Source: Flavobacteriales bacterium
GTDB taxonomy: Bacteria > Bacteroidota > Bacteroidia > Flavobacteriales_F > PHOS-HE28
Direction of reading: 5' to 3'
Assembly (NCBI GenBank): GCA_016719225.1
Contig: JADKAN010000004.1
Coordinates: 496,001 to 560,000, forward strand
Length of the DNA: 64,000 nucleotides
Shown piece after piece: positions 1 to 8,000 of this stretch (positions are counted from its first letter, which is position 1; every line of letters begins with the position of its first letter). Under the pieces are notes generated by a model. The model was not told the origin of the DNA. It saw only the letters and a program-made list of their open reading frames with translations, and did no database searches. The position numbers were made by a program, and so were the translations under genes.

Positions 1-164
1 TCCGCGGGGGGTTTCACCGCGCCGATCTGTTCATCGTCGTTGTAAAGCTGGCCGTCGGTGCTGAAGTTGCCATGGATCTGGCCGCCATCTTGTGCGTGGA
101 GGGAGCAGGAGAACCAAAAGGCAGTGGATGCAAGTGCTATACCGAGGGTACGTGATGGATACAT
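1..164 (-). CDS. Secreted protein N-terminus, DUF6029-like (partial)
   Basis: Only the first 54 codons lie in the window; the gene runs off the left edge. The start is the ATG at 162-164. The first 24 or so residues form a signal peptide (hydrophobic run ending in SLHAQ). The mature start reads GGQIHGNFSTDGQLYNDDE followed by IGAVKPP. This resembles the beginning of Bacteroidota DUF6029 proteins, a family of unknown function predicted to be outer-membrane or surface located. It lies downstream of, and in the same direction as, the TlpA-like and Omp28-like genes, an association I remember for this family. The family assignment rests on a short N-terminus and is tentative. Confidence 0.55.
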   Translation of the reverse strand, partial: MYPSRTLGIALASTAFWFSCSLHAQDGGQIHGNFSTDGQLYNDDEQIGAVKPPA

Positions 165-177
165 GTATGGGGTTTTT

Positions 178-204
178 GCCGCGAAGGCGCTGAGGCGCGG
201 AGAG
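178..204. repeat. Short dispersed intergenic phrase (GCGAAGGCGCTGAGGCGCGG type)
   Basis: This stretch, just upstream of the partial secreted gene, is built from two near-copies of a GCGAAGGCGC/TGAGGCGCGG word. Similar 'gcgaaggcgcagaggcgcag' phrases recur between genes in many environmental genomes; that is recollection, not a search. No hairpin or coding function is evident. The rest of 205-360 holds nothing recognised. Confidence 0.3.
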
Positions 205-360
205 TACAGGTCGAAGAGCAGGGTCAGCTAATGGATGGTGGCAATTTACGCCACGGGCTTATGCCTGAATTATTAATTACGCGGGAAGATTGAAACCCAA
301 ACAGCTCCGCTCATCCTCCTCTCTACATCCCGATGATCCGGTAACGGCAGTGCTTGAAAC

Positions 361-403
361 AACAGAACCCTGATCGACAGGTCCGGTCGATCAGGGTTCT
401 GTT
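361..403 (-). terminator. Strong inverted repeat, terminator of TlpA-like gene
   Basis: A perfect 18-bp inverted repeat (361-378 with 386-403, arm aacagaaccctgatcgac) encloses a 7-nt loop. It starts 18 bp beyond the stop codon of the leftward TlpA-like gene. The distal arm ends in a T-rich run on the minus strand, fitting intrinsic termination before the DUF6029-like gene. Confidence 0.8.
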
Positions 404-420
404 ATTCGTTCTATTCCGGC

Positions 421-912
421 CTATTTCCCTGCGAGCTTTTTTACCTGCTCATAAAGCTCCTTCTCGTCGCCGGGCTCGTAATTGTTGTGCTGCCATACGA
501 TGTTGCCTTTGCCGTCAACAAGGAAGGTGTGCGGAACGTTGTTCACGTTGAGGGCGCGCTTCAGGTCGCCGTTCGGATCGAGGTACACTTCATAATCCCA
601 CGCTTGTCCGTTAACGTACGGAGCCACACGGTTCATGCTACGGGCATCATCGATGCTGACGGCCATCAACTTCACGCCGGTCTCTTTCTGCCAATCGGGG
701 TAGAGGTCGTTGATGGCGTTGAGCTCGCGTTTGCACGGAGCACACCAGGTAGCCCAGAAATTGATGATCATGGGCTTACCGTTGTTGTTCCAACTGGAGG
801 TGTTCACCTTGGCCCCCTTCATGTCCTGCACTACTACGGCAGGTAGCTTGCCCGTTTGGGCCGCAGCGAGGAAGGGTAGGGAAAGAGCGAGGGCGAGGAG
901 GGTGATTTTCAT
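421..912 (-). CDS. TlpA-family periplasmic thiol-disulfide oxidoreductase
   Basis: A 163-residue protein with a signal peptide (residues 1-19, ending AAAQ) and one thioredoxin domain. The redox motif is WCAPC (W56, C57, C60), preceded by NFWAT, and the cis-proline segment is NNVPHTFLVDGKG. It should act in the periplasm or at the outer membrane, reducing or shuffling disulfides in exported proteins. Its neighbours are another thioredoxin-fold secreted protein upstream and a DUF6029-like protein downstream. Both sides carry strong hairpins, so it may be transcribed alone. The length is normal for a stand-alone TlpA/ResA-type domain. Confidence 0.88.
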   Translation of the reverse strand: MKITLLALALSLPFLAAAQTGKLPAVVVQDMKGAKVNTSSWNNNGKPMIINFWATWCAPCKRELNAINDLYPDWQKETGVKLMAVSIDDARSMNRVAPYVNGQAWDYEVYLDPNGDLKRALNVNNVPHTFLVDGKGNIVWQHNNYEPGDEKELYEQVKKLAGK

Positions 913-984
913 GCGACGGATTGCTTTTTCTTGTTGGGCCGTAATGCGTTCAGGAATGTACTTTCAAACAACGGGCCAAAGAAA

Positions 985-1018
985 AGGCCGACGGTCCCAA
1001 GGGCGGGTCCGTCGGCCT
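985..1018 (-). terminator. Terminator of Omp28-like T9SS gene
   Basis: The arms aggccgacgg (985-994) and ccgtcggcct (1009-1018) are perfect complements around a 14-nt loop. They lie 26 bp past the stop of the leftward gene ending at 1044, and a T-containing run follows on the minus strand. Confidence 0.75.
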
Positions 1019-1043
1019 GTTTCATTGGTTGTCCACCTTGAAC

Positions 1044-2483
1044 TTATTTGTTCAAAGTGATCGTGCGGGTCGCTTGGGTGTTACCTGTGTTAAGCTTCAG
1101 CACATAAGTGCCGTTGGCCAACGAGCCAAGGTCCACCACTTCACGCTGAACACCGCTGCCAGATGCCATGGTGCTATGCATCACGGTTTTGCCAACAACA
1201 TCAAGGACGTCAACTTGCATGGCTGAGCCATTATCCAAAGTGTACTCCAGATTCACCAGACCGGTGGTCGGGTTCGGGTAGATGTTCAGGCTGCGGTCCA
1301 AGCTGTTGCTGGGAACGGACAACACCGCATTGGTGCTGAACAGTTTCGTTTCCACGGCAGCAAAAGATGCTCCCTGAACAACGATGTTGCCATTCACCGT
1401 GATCTTGTAAAAGCCTTGGCCGTAGCTGCAGCACATCCCATCACCGTATGCATCCGTGATCTCAAAACGATAGCAGTCCAGATCCTGCAAGCTCCAGTTG
1501 TAAATGTGCGGGGGCTGGCTTGCGCCATTTGCATAGGCGGCACCACGTTGAGCGAAAATTGTGCCGTCAGGGTTGTACAACTTCCAGTTCGTCTCGGAAC
1601 CATAGTTGTCCGTTTGTACCGTAAGTGTAACCTCAGTACCCGGTGCCACCGCAGTGCTCGCTACCACAGGAAGGGTGCTCGTGTTATTGGTCGCATTGTC
1701 ATCCGTGGAGGTGATCTCGAAGGTCACCGTTCCATTTGCCGTTGGTGCAAAGCTGGTCACCGTTACATCCTCAATGCCATAAGTGGAAAGGTTGCCGGTC
1801 CATTGCGTACTTCCGAGAACGTTGCCTCCCAAGCGTGCCTCGATCGTAGCATTCGTCAAAGGTGAAGTGCCGACGTTCTGAAGACGGATTGGAAGTTCAA
1901 CTTGATCGCCTGCACAAGCGGTTGCGGAGCCCATGGGCGGCAACAATGTTGCATCATTCGAGCTGACAGCGGATTGGCAAGAACCCACACCGGCCCAAAG
2001 CTGTGCCGTGGTCTTTTGTCCGATCTCCGTCACGATGCGGTTAGGGCAAACCTTAAAGATGGTAGGAAAGTAGGTGATCTGGTATGCATCGGCAATGCCG
2101 GCATTGTCCAAGATCGGGTATGGGGTCCCGGTGACCCAATCGCCCTGTGAATTCGGGCCTGGGCCATTCAGGTCCGCGATGCTGGTACTTGCATCGCCTT
2201 CCACCATGAACACCATCACTTTGTCTTCAGTGGTACCAGGGCCGTATTGGTCGTACAAACCCTCCAATGCGCCAGAGTTATGATAGCTCCAGCAGGGACC
2301 ACACCAAGTAGCACTTACGTCAATGAATACAGTGTAACCTTGATCCAGATAATCATACAGGTGCTGGGAGTTTCCGTTGAGGTCGGTCGCGGTAAAGTCG
2401 GGTGCGACAGAGTTGTCCGCGATCTGCGCCATAGCACCCAGCGCGGAAAATGCGAAGGCCGATAAGAGTAGTTTCTTCTTCAT
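1044..2483 (-). CDS. Secreted Omp28-like thioredoxin-fold protein with T9SS sorting domain
   Basis: 479 residues. Residues 1-19 form a signal peptide (GAMAQ end). Residues about 25-170 form a thioredoxin-like domain with SATWCGPCW (C61, C64) and a cis-Pro-like TYFPTIF. Residues about 180-270 look like a CARDB/adhesion beta domain. Residues about 285-380 hold a T9SS-associated beta region (YNWSLQDLDCYRFEITDAYG, then DGMCC). The C-terminus, from about residue 400 (LNIYPNPTTGLVNLEY to the final TRTITLNK), is a type A sorting domain. It should be exported by Sec, carried across the outer membrane by the T9SS and anchored or released. It likely works with the TlpA-like protein encoded next in the same direction. 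Substrate unknown. Confidence 0.85.
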   Translation of the reverse strand: MKKKLLLSAFAFSALGAMAQIADNSVAPDFTATDLNGNSQHLYDYLDQGYTVFIDVSATWCGPCWSYHNSGALEGLYDQYGPGTTEDKVMVFMVEGDASTSIADLNGPGPNSQGDWVTGTPYPILDNAGIADAYQITYFPTIFKVCPNRIVTEIGQKTTAQLWAGVGSCQSAVSSNDATLLPPMGSATACAGDQVELPIRLQNVGTSPLTNATIEARLGGNVLGSTQWTGNLSTYGIEDVTVTSFAPTANGTVTFEITSTDDNATNNTSTLPVVASTAVAPGTEVTLTVQTDNYGSETNWKLYNPDGTIFAQRGAAYANGASQPPHIYNWSLQDLDCYRFEITDAYGDGMCCSYGQGFYKITVNGNIVVQGASFAAVETKLFSTNAVLSVPSNSLDRSLNIYPNPTTGLVNLEYTLDNGSAMQVDVLDVVGKTVMHSTMASGSGVQREVVDLGSLANGTYVLKLNTGNTQATRTITLNK

Positions 2484-2511
2484 TGAGCTGGTTTTTGGGT
2501 TTGAAGCAGTA

Positions 2512-2519
2512 CGAAGCTA
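2512..2519 (-). promoter_or_regulatory. Bacteroidota -7 box for the Omp28-like gene
   Basis: On the minus strand this reads TAGCTTCG, matching the TAnnTTyG form of the Bacteroidota -7 element, about 30 bp upstream of the ATG. No clear -33 TTG was seen. The same octamer occurs before the sirtuin gene. Confidence 0.45.
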
Positions 2520-2621
2520 ATGTTGCTTCAAGGCGATAGCGAAATTTTTCATTCGCCATTGTTGGATTCCCAGGCATGCCTCAAGGCAACCCTCCGGTCC
2601 GACATCGGAAATCCCAATAGC

Positions 2622-2629
2622 TACCTTTG
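2622..2629 (+). promoter_or_regulatory. Bacteroidota -7 box for the T9SS protein gene
   Basis: TACCTTTG is a perfect match to TAnnTTTG, about 30 bp upstream of the start codon. It lies in the 170-bp divergent intergenic region. No convincing -33 element was found. Confidence 0.55.
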
Positions 2630-2658
2630 TACTTCAGGCACGGTAACCCTAGATGACT

Positions 2659-3417
2659 ATGAAACAAACTCACTCCATTCCGCTTTTCACCGCTGTACTT
2701 TTTTTCGCCGCTTCAGCTTCAGCCCAGATCGTGGAAGTGCGCAGTTCCAACGGGGACGTTTTGAATGGCACATTAGTGCAGGTATCTGAACCTGTTGGTG
2801 ATTCAGGGCAGACCTTGGGTATCGGGGGGGCTGTAGAGAACACTTCCGGCAGCGTGCGCACGATCAATTTGAAGCGTTACGAGATGGATGTTCCGCACGG
2901 TACGGGTAATTATTTCTGCTGGGACCTCTGCTACGCTGAGCGTGCTGCGGGAGCATCCCCACTTTGGGTCGGTGCAGACCCTATCCCGATGAATGTTGGC
3001 CAGATCGCCAATGGCTTCCATGCCTATTACAAGCCCTACACGAACGTCGGGACCGCCACCTTCCGCTATGTATGGTACGATGTGAACACCCCCAATGACA
3101 GTGCTTGGGTGGACATCCAGTTCAATGCCATGTTCGTGGGGGTCTCTGAGAATGTATCGCCGGTGCGCTCGTTCTCTGCTTATCCCAATCCTGCGACCTC
3201 CAGCGATATCACGATCAATTTCGACCTGAATACACCCTTGGCAGGTACTCAACTGGCGGTATATAACATGTTGGGAGAGCGGAAGCTGGTGCGTTCATTG
3301 AACGTTGCCCAGGGCAAGGTGGTGATCGGAAAGGATGAACTGCCTGCCGGAGTGTGGTTCGCTTCTTTGGAGCAGAACGGCCGGGCGCTGGCAACTAAGC
3401 GTGTGGTGGTGCAGTAA
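2659..3417 (+). CDS. Secreted T9SS cargo protein of unknown function
   Basis: 252 residues from the ATG at 2659; an ATG two codons earlier (2653) is equally in frame. A signal peptide (LFFAASASAQ end) is followed by a beta-rich region of about 140 residues. That region has several Cys/Trp residues (NYFCWDLCYA) and no family I recognise. The last 75 or so residues are a type A T9SS sorting domain (SAYPNPATSSDITINF, then LPAGVWFASLEQNG and a basic RVVVQ end). A cell-surface or secreted role follows from that domain, and the only recognised translocon component nearby is SprA. It is divergent from the Omp28-like gene. Confidence 0.82.
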   Translation: MKQTHSIPLFTAVLFFAASASAQIVEVRSSNGDVLNGTLVQVSEPVGDSGQTLGIGGAVENTSGSVRTINLKRYEMDVPHGTGNYFCWDLCYAERAAGASPLWVGADPIPMNVGQIANGFHAYYKPYTNVGTATFRYVWYDVNTPNDSAWVDIQFNAMFVGVSENVSPVRSFSAYPNPATSSDITINFDLNTPLAGTQLAVYNMLGERKLVRSLNVAQGKVVIGKDELPAGVWFASLEQNGRALATKRVVVQ

Positions 3418-3418
3418 G

Positions 3419-3443
3419 CTGATCGGGCACGTCAGCCGATCAG
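3419..3443. terminator. Bidirectional terminator between convergent genes
   Basis: The arms ctgatcgg (3419-3426) and ccgatcag (3436-3443) are perfect complements. They sit at the end of the rightward T9SS gene and overlap the last codons of the leftward sirtuin gene, which stops at 3432. A T-tract is lacking, so efficiency is uncertain. Confidence 0.5.
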
Positions 3444-4106
3444 TTGCTTGGCTAGCTTCGGCACGCCTGTAGTCGCATTCTCTTTCCAATGAATGACACG
3501 TGCGATAGCGGGCATGTCACCCGGATCGATCAAGACTATTTTAGCGTGCGCTGGTGCTTCGTGCGCAAGCCCGGCGGCAGGCCAAACTTGAAGTGACGTA
3601 CCAACGATCACCAGTAGATCGGCTCCGGCGATCAGTCGTGCGGCTTCTTGCAGTTGCGGCACCTCTTCCCCGAACCATACGATGTGTGGCCGCAATTGGG
3701 ATCCCAAAGGGCACTGGTCCCCTAACTTCAGGGATATGCCTTTTACCGGTTGTACCAACCGTGGATCCTTCGTACTGCGGCATTTGAGGATCTCCCCGTG
3801 CAGGTGCAGTACATCCTTACTTCCGGCACGCTCATGTAGGTCGTCCACGTTCTGGGTGATCACGGCAACAGAGGCATGCTGATGCAATTCCGCAATTGCG
3901 AGATGTGCTTCGTTCGGAACGGCCTCGATCACTTGGGCACGGCGTTCGTCGTAAAAGCGTAGTACGCGGGCTGGGTCTTTGGCGAACGCTTCAGGTGTCG
4001 CCACGTCTTCGATCCGGTGCTCTTCCCAAAGTCCGTCGCTTGCGCGGAAGGTGCGCAGGCCGCTTTCTGCACTGATCCCGGCTCCTGTGAAGAAGATGAT
4101 GCGCAT
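3432..4106 (-). CDS. cobB: Sir2-family NAD-dependent protein deacylase (class III type)
   Basis: 224 residues, a compact sirtuin. Visible motifs are the NAD-binding GAGISAESG (residues 8-16), TQNVDDLHERAG, the catalytic His in LHLHGE, and the C-terminal VGTSLQVWPAAG. Y52-x-x-R55 (FYDERR) matches the Tyr/Arg pair that binds acidic acyl groups in class III sirtuins, so desuccinylase or deglutarylase activity is predicted. The two Cys pairs of the usual zinc site are not intact; only C109 and C131 are present in that area. It should act in the cytoplasm on acyl-lysines, releasing nicotinamide and O-acyl-ADP-ribose. The stop lies in a hairpin shared with the convergent gene. Confidence 0.88.
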   Translation of the reverse strand: MRIIFFTGAGISAESGLRTFRASDGLWEEHRIEDVATPEAFAKDPARVLRFYDERRAQVIEAVPNEAHLAIAELHQHASVAVITQNVDDLHERAGSKDVLHLHGEILKCRSTKDPRLVQPVKGISLKLGDQCPLGSQLRPHIVWFGEEVPQLQEAARLIAGADLLVIVGTSLQVWPAAGLAHEAPAHAKIVLIDPGDMPAIARVIHWKENATTGVPKLAKQLIG

Positions 4107-4421
4107 GGATATGGCGGGTGTTCAGCGGGAACGGGAACGCTGGCGCGAAGCTAGCTTTTTCGGGTATGATCACTCCAATATAGCTTAGGATAAGCCACAC
4201 ATGTTGGAGGGCGGCAAAGGTCAGTAGCGTTCACACAGGTGTGATGGTTTCTCGTGTTCGGATCCCCGCTTACCGTGGTGGAAAGTTCAGGCTGCTCAAA
4301 GTCACGGCCACGGTATCCGGATTGCGCTTATTTTGCGGCCCCTTTGAACCAAAACCCGAGCGCATAGCACAACCCTTACCCCTTGTTCCGCTTGGCTATT
4401 TCGTCCGGCGGGCGGATTTTG
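4107..4421. other. Intergenic region between divergent cobB and ruvA
   Basis: About 315 bp with no convincing gene. It contains a -7 box for the leftward sirtuin gene (4146-4153). A partial rightward box TTATTTTG (4328-4335, one mismatch) lies about 90 bp before ruvA. No tRNA, riboswitch or long repeat was seen. In other Flavobacteriales I recall a malic enzyme gene upstream of ruvA; it is absent here. Confidence 0.4.
4146..4153 (-). promoter_or_regulatory. Bacteroidota -7 box for the sirtuin gene
   Basis: The minus strand reads TAGCTTCG, fitting TAnnTTyG, 40 bp upstream of the start codon and identical to the box at 2512-2519. Confidence 0.4.
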
Positions 4422-5033
4422 ATGATCGACAGTCTGCGCGGTGAGATCGCTGAGAAGAGCCTTGCGCACGCGGTGGTGGAATGCCATGGTGTGGGCTATT
4501 TGGTGCATGTTGGCCAGAACACCTGCGCGGCCTTGCCACTGCGTGGACCCTGCAAGCTGTACGTGCATTATGCGGTAACCATGGATGTGCGCAGCGGAAG
4601 CAGCGAGCACAAGCTTTTCGGTTTTTTGGACCGCGAGGAACGTCACTTCTTCCGCCAGTTGATCGAGGTGCAAGGCGTCAGCAGCACCATCGGCATGGCC
4701 ATTTTGGGCGCACGTCCTGCAGCGGAACTGCAGGGTGCGATCATGCAAGGGGACGAAACAGTGCTGAAAAGTGTGAAAGGCATCGGCCCGAAGCTTGCCC
4801 AACGCATCGTACAGGAATTGCGCGGCAGATTATCAGGAGGTGCGGCCTACGTTCCGGGCATGTCCGGTGCGGGTGCGGGCAATACGCCCCGCAACGAGGC
4901 GTTATCGGCCTTGACCTCATTGGGGTTGGACCGCGCCAAGGCTGAGCGCGCACTGCAAAAGGTGATCGATGCGCACAAGGACGAAATGCCTTCCGTGGAG
5001 GAATTGATCAGGCTCACCTTGAAGAACAGCTGA
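4422..5033 (+). CDS. ruvA: Holliday junction branch migration protein RuvA
   Basis: 203 residues from the ATG at 4422. This start gives the canonical N-terminus MIDSLRGEIAEK; a longer frame from 4383 adds 13 unusual residues. Domain I (OB fold) has GVGYLVHV and the SGSSEHKLFGF-DREERHFF segment. Domain II has the two helix-hairpin-helix motifs (VQGVSSTIGMAIL and VKGIGPKLAQRIV). Domain III is the C-terminal UBA-like bundle (EALSALTSLGLDRAKAERAL) that contacts RuvB. RuvA tetramers hold the Holliday junction and load RuvB during recombination repair. It lies 14 bp upstream of sprA, so the two are probably cotranscribed. Confidence 0.96.
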   Translation: MIDSLRGEIAEKSLAHAVVECHGVGYLVHVGQNTCAALPLRGPCKLYVHYAVTMDVRSGSSEHKLFGFLDREERHFFRQLIEVQGVSSTIGMAILGARPAAELQGAIMQGDETVLKSVKGIGPKLAQRIVQELRGRLSGGAAYVPGMSGAGAGNTPRNEALSALTSLGLDRAKAERALQKVIDAHKDEMPSVEELIRLTLKNS

Positions 5034-5047
5034 GCCAGGACGCACCG

Positions 5048-8000
5048 ATGAGGCCCTTCACGACCCGCCCGCCGTATTTCCGTGCCGTGTTCCTTGCCTT
5101 CGCTTTGGTGCTCTCCGCTTTTACGCTGGTGAGTGCGCAGACCACACCCACGGGCGTTGACACGCCGAACGTGGTGCTGCCATACCCCATCACGGATCCG
5201 CCCGGCACCGGTGACTCCAATACGGGGACGATCGACCTGCAAAATCCTGCGAACGTCACCAACGATGTGGTGTACGACCCCATAACCGGACAGTACATCC
5301 TTCGCAGCCGCATCGGCGACAACATCAACTACCGCCCGCCCCAGAGCATGAGCCTGGAGGAGTACATGGACTACGACATGGACAAGTCCATGAAAACGTA
5401 TTGGCTCAACAAGAACCAGCAGGAAAGTGAGCGCGCGGCGAAAAGCCTGATCCCGAGCATTCAAGTACGGAACGAGGCGTTCTGTCGGATCTTCGGTGGT
5501 TGCAACATCGACATCCGTCCGCAGGGCAGCGCGGAGGTCACCTTCGGGGTGAACACCAGCAAGACAGAGAACCCGCGTATCCCGGTGGACCAGCGGAAGA
5601 TCACCACATTCAACTTCGACCAGAAGATCCAGCTCAACCTGATCGGCAATATCGGTGATAAGTTGAAGATCAACACGAGCTACAACACCGAGGCCACCTT
5701 CGATTTTGAGAACCAGGTCAAGCTGAACTACACGGGCCACGAAGACGAGATCATCCAAAAGCTCGAGGCCGGTAACGTGAGCCTACCCCTCACCGGCCAG
5801 CTGATCCAGGGCAGCCAAAGCCTGTTCGGCCTGAAGACCGAGCTGAAGTTCGGAAAGCTTACCGCCACGGCCATCTTCAGCCAGGAAAAAGGACAGCGCA
5901 AGAACATCGCCACAGCCGGCGGTGCACAGACCACCAACTTCGAGATCGCCGCGGATGACTACGAGGCCAACAAGTACTACTTCCTGAGCTACTATTTCCG
6001 GGACAACTACGAGAACGCGTTGCGCACCTTGCCGACCGTGAACAGCGGTGTCCAGATCACGAAAGTGGAAGTGTGGGTCACCAACACGCGCAGCGACTAT
6101 ACCAACAACCGCAACGTTATCGCCTTCACCGATCTGGGTGAGGATGCCAGCCCGGCCAGTGTGGCCGCTAACCGCGTGAGCGCTTTGTTGGTGAACAACG
6201 GTACCATCAATGACGGGCCCGGTATTGAAGCGAACAACAATGCCAACAGCCTTTATGCCACCGTATCCCAGAACGCCGGCATCCGCAGCTTCACCGCCGC
6301 TGCCACGAGTTTGCAGATCCTGGGCCTGCAGGCCAGCAAGCATTACGAAAAGCTGGAGAGCGCCCGCTTGCTGGGACCCAGTGAATACACACTGAACGAG
6401 CGCTTGGGCTTCATCGGCCTGAACCAAAGTTTGAACAACGATGAGGTGCTGGGTGTGTCCTACCAGTACACGTTCCAGGGCCAGACCTATCAAGTGGGCG
6501 AATTCAGCACCGACGGCATCGCTCCGCCGAATGCGCTGGTACTGCGCCTGCTGAAGTCCACCATTACGGACCCGCGGATCCCGCTGTGGGACCTGATGAT
6601 GAAGAACGTCTATTCCTTGGGCGCATTCCAGGTGAACCGCGAGGACTTCCGTTTGGAGTTGCTGTACAATAACCCCACCACCGGTGTGGACCTCAACTAC
6701 ATCCCCAAGCCGCCCATCGACCAGAAGCCCTTGTTACAGACACTCGGCCTGGACAGGCTGGACCAACAAGGAGCGCCGAATCCGGATGGATCGTTCGACT
6801 TCGTGGACAACGCCGCAACGCTGGGCGGAACGATCAATACGCAGAACGGGCGCATCTTCTTTCCGGTGCTGGAACCCTTCGGTAGCTACTTGAACCGCGC
6901 GCTGATCGGACCCAATCCCGGTAGCCCGGTACAGGACACGCTGGTGCGGAAGAACATCGTATTCCAGCAACTATATGACAGCACGAAGACCGCGGCCGAG
7001 AACCTGCCCGAACTGAACCGGTTCAAGTTCCGAGGTAGTTTCAAGAGTGCCAGCAGCGATGTGATCAGCCTCAACTCCGTGAACATCCCACAAGGGTCGG
7101 TTAGTGTGACGGCGGGCGGCGTGAAGCTGATCGAGAACCAGGATTATACCGTGGATTACAACTTGGGCCGTGTGAAGATCCTGAACCAGGGCATCCTCGA
7201 AAGCGGTACGCCGATCAACGTAAGCCTGGAAAGCAATTCGCTCTTCAGCATACAGACCAAAACGTTGGCCGGTGCGCGCTTCGATTATAAAGTGAACAAG
7301 GACCTGGTGCTCGGCGGTACCATCATGAACCTCTACGAACGGCCGCTGACACAGAAGGTGAACGTGGGGGATGAGCCCATCGCGAACACTATCCTGGGCT
7401 TGGATGCGAACTGGAAGAAAGAGAGCGGACTGATCACGCGCTTGGTGGATAAGCTGCCCTTCTTCGACACGAAGGAAACAAGCTCCATCGATGCCAGCGG
7501 TGAAGCAGCATACCTGATCCCCGGTCACAGTAAGGCCATCGGCAACGCGGGCACCAGCTACATCGACGACTTCGAGGGCAGCGTGAGCACGATCGACATG
7601 CGCACGCAGAGCCAGTGGTTCCTAGCACCAACGCCGCAGGGCCAGACCGGCGACCTTTTCCCCGAAGGCGAGTACATCAACGATCTGCGCACCGGTTTCA
7701 AGCGGGCACTGATGGCCTGGTATGTGATCGACCCGATCTTCTTCAACAACAATAACCTCAAGCCGCCCTTGCCCTCCGGCAGTGACGCGAATAACAACAG
7801 CCGCGAGGTGCTGGAGCAGGAAGTCTTCCCGAACAAGCAGCTGCCCACGGGCCAACCCAGCAACATCGCCGTGTTCGACCTGGCCTACTACCCTGGTGAG
7901 CGTGGACCATACAACTACACACCCACGTTGGATGCGAACGGCGATCTGCAGGACCCCGAAGGCAATTGGGCCGGCATCGAACGCCGCGTCACCACCACGG

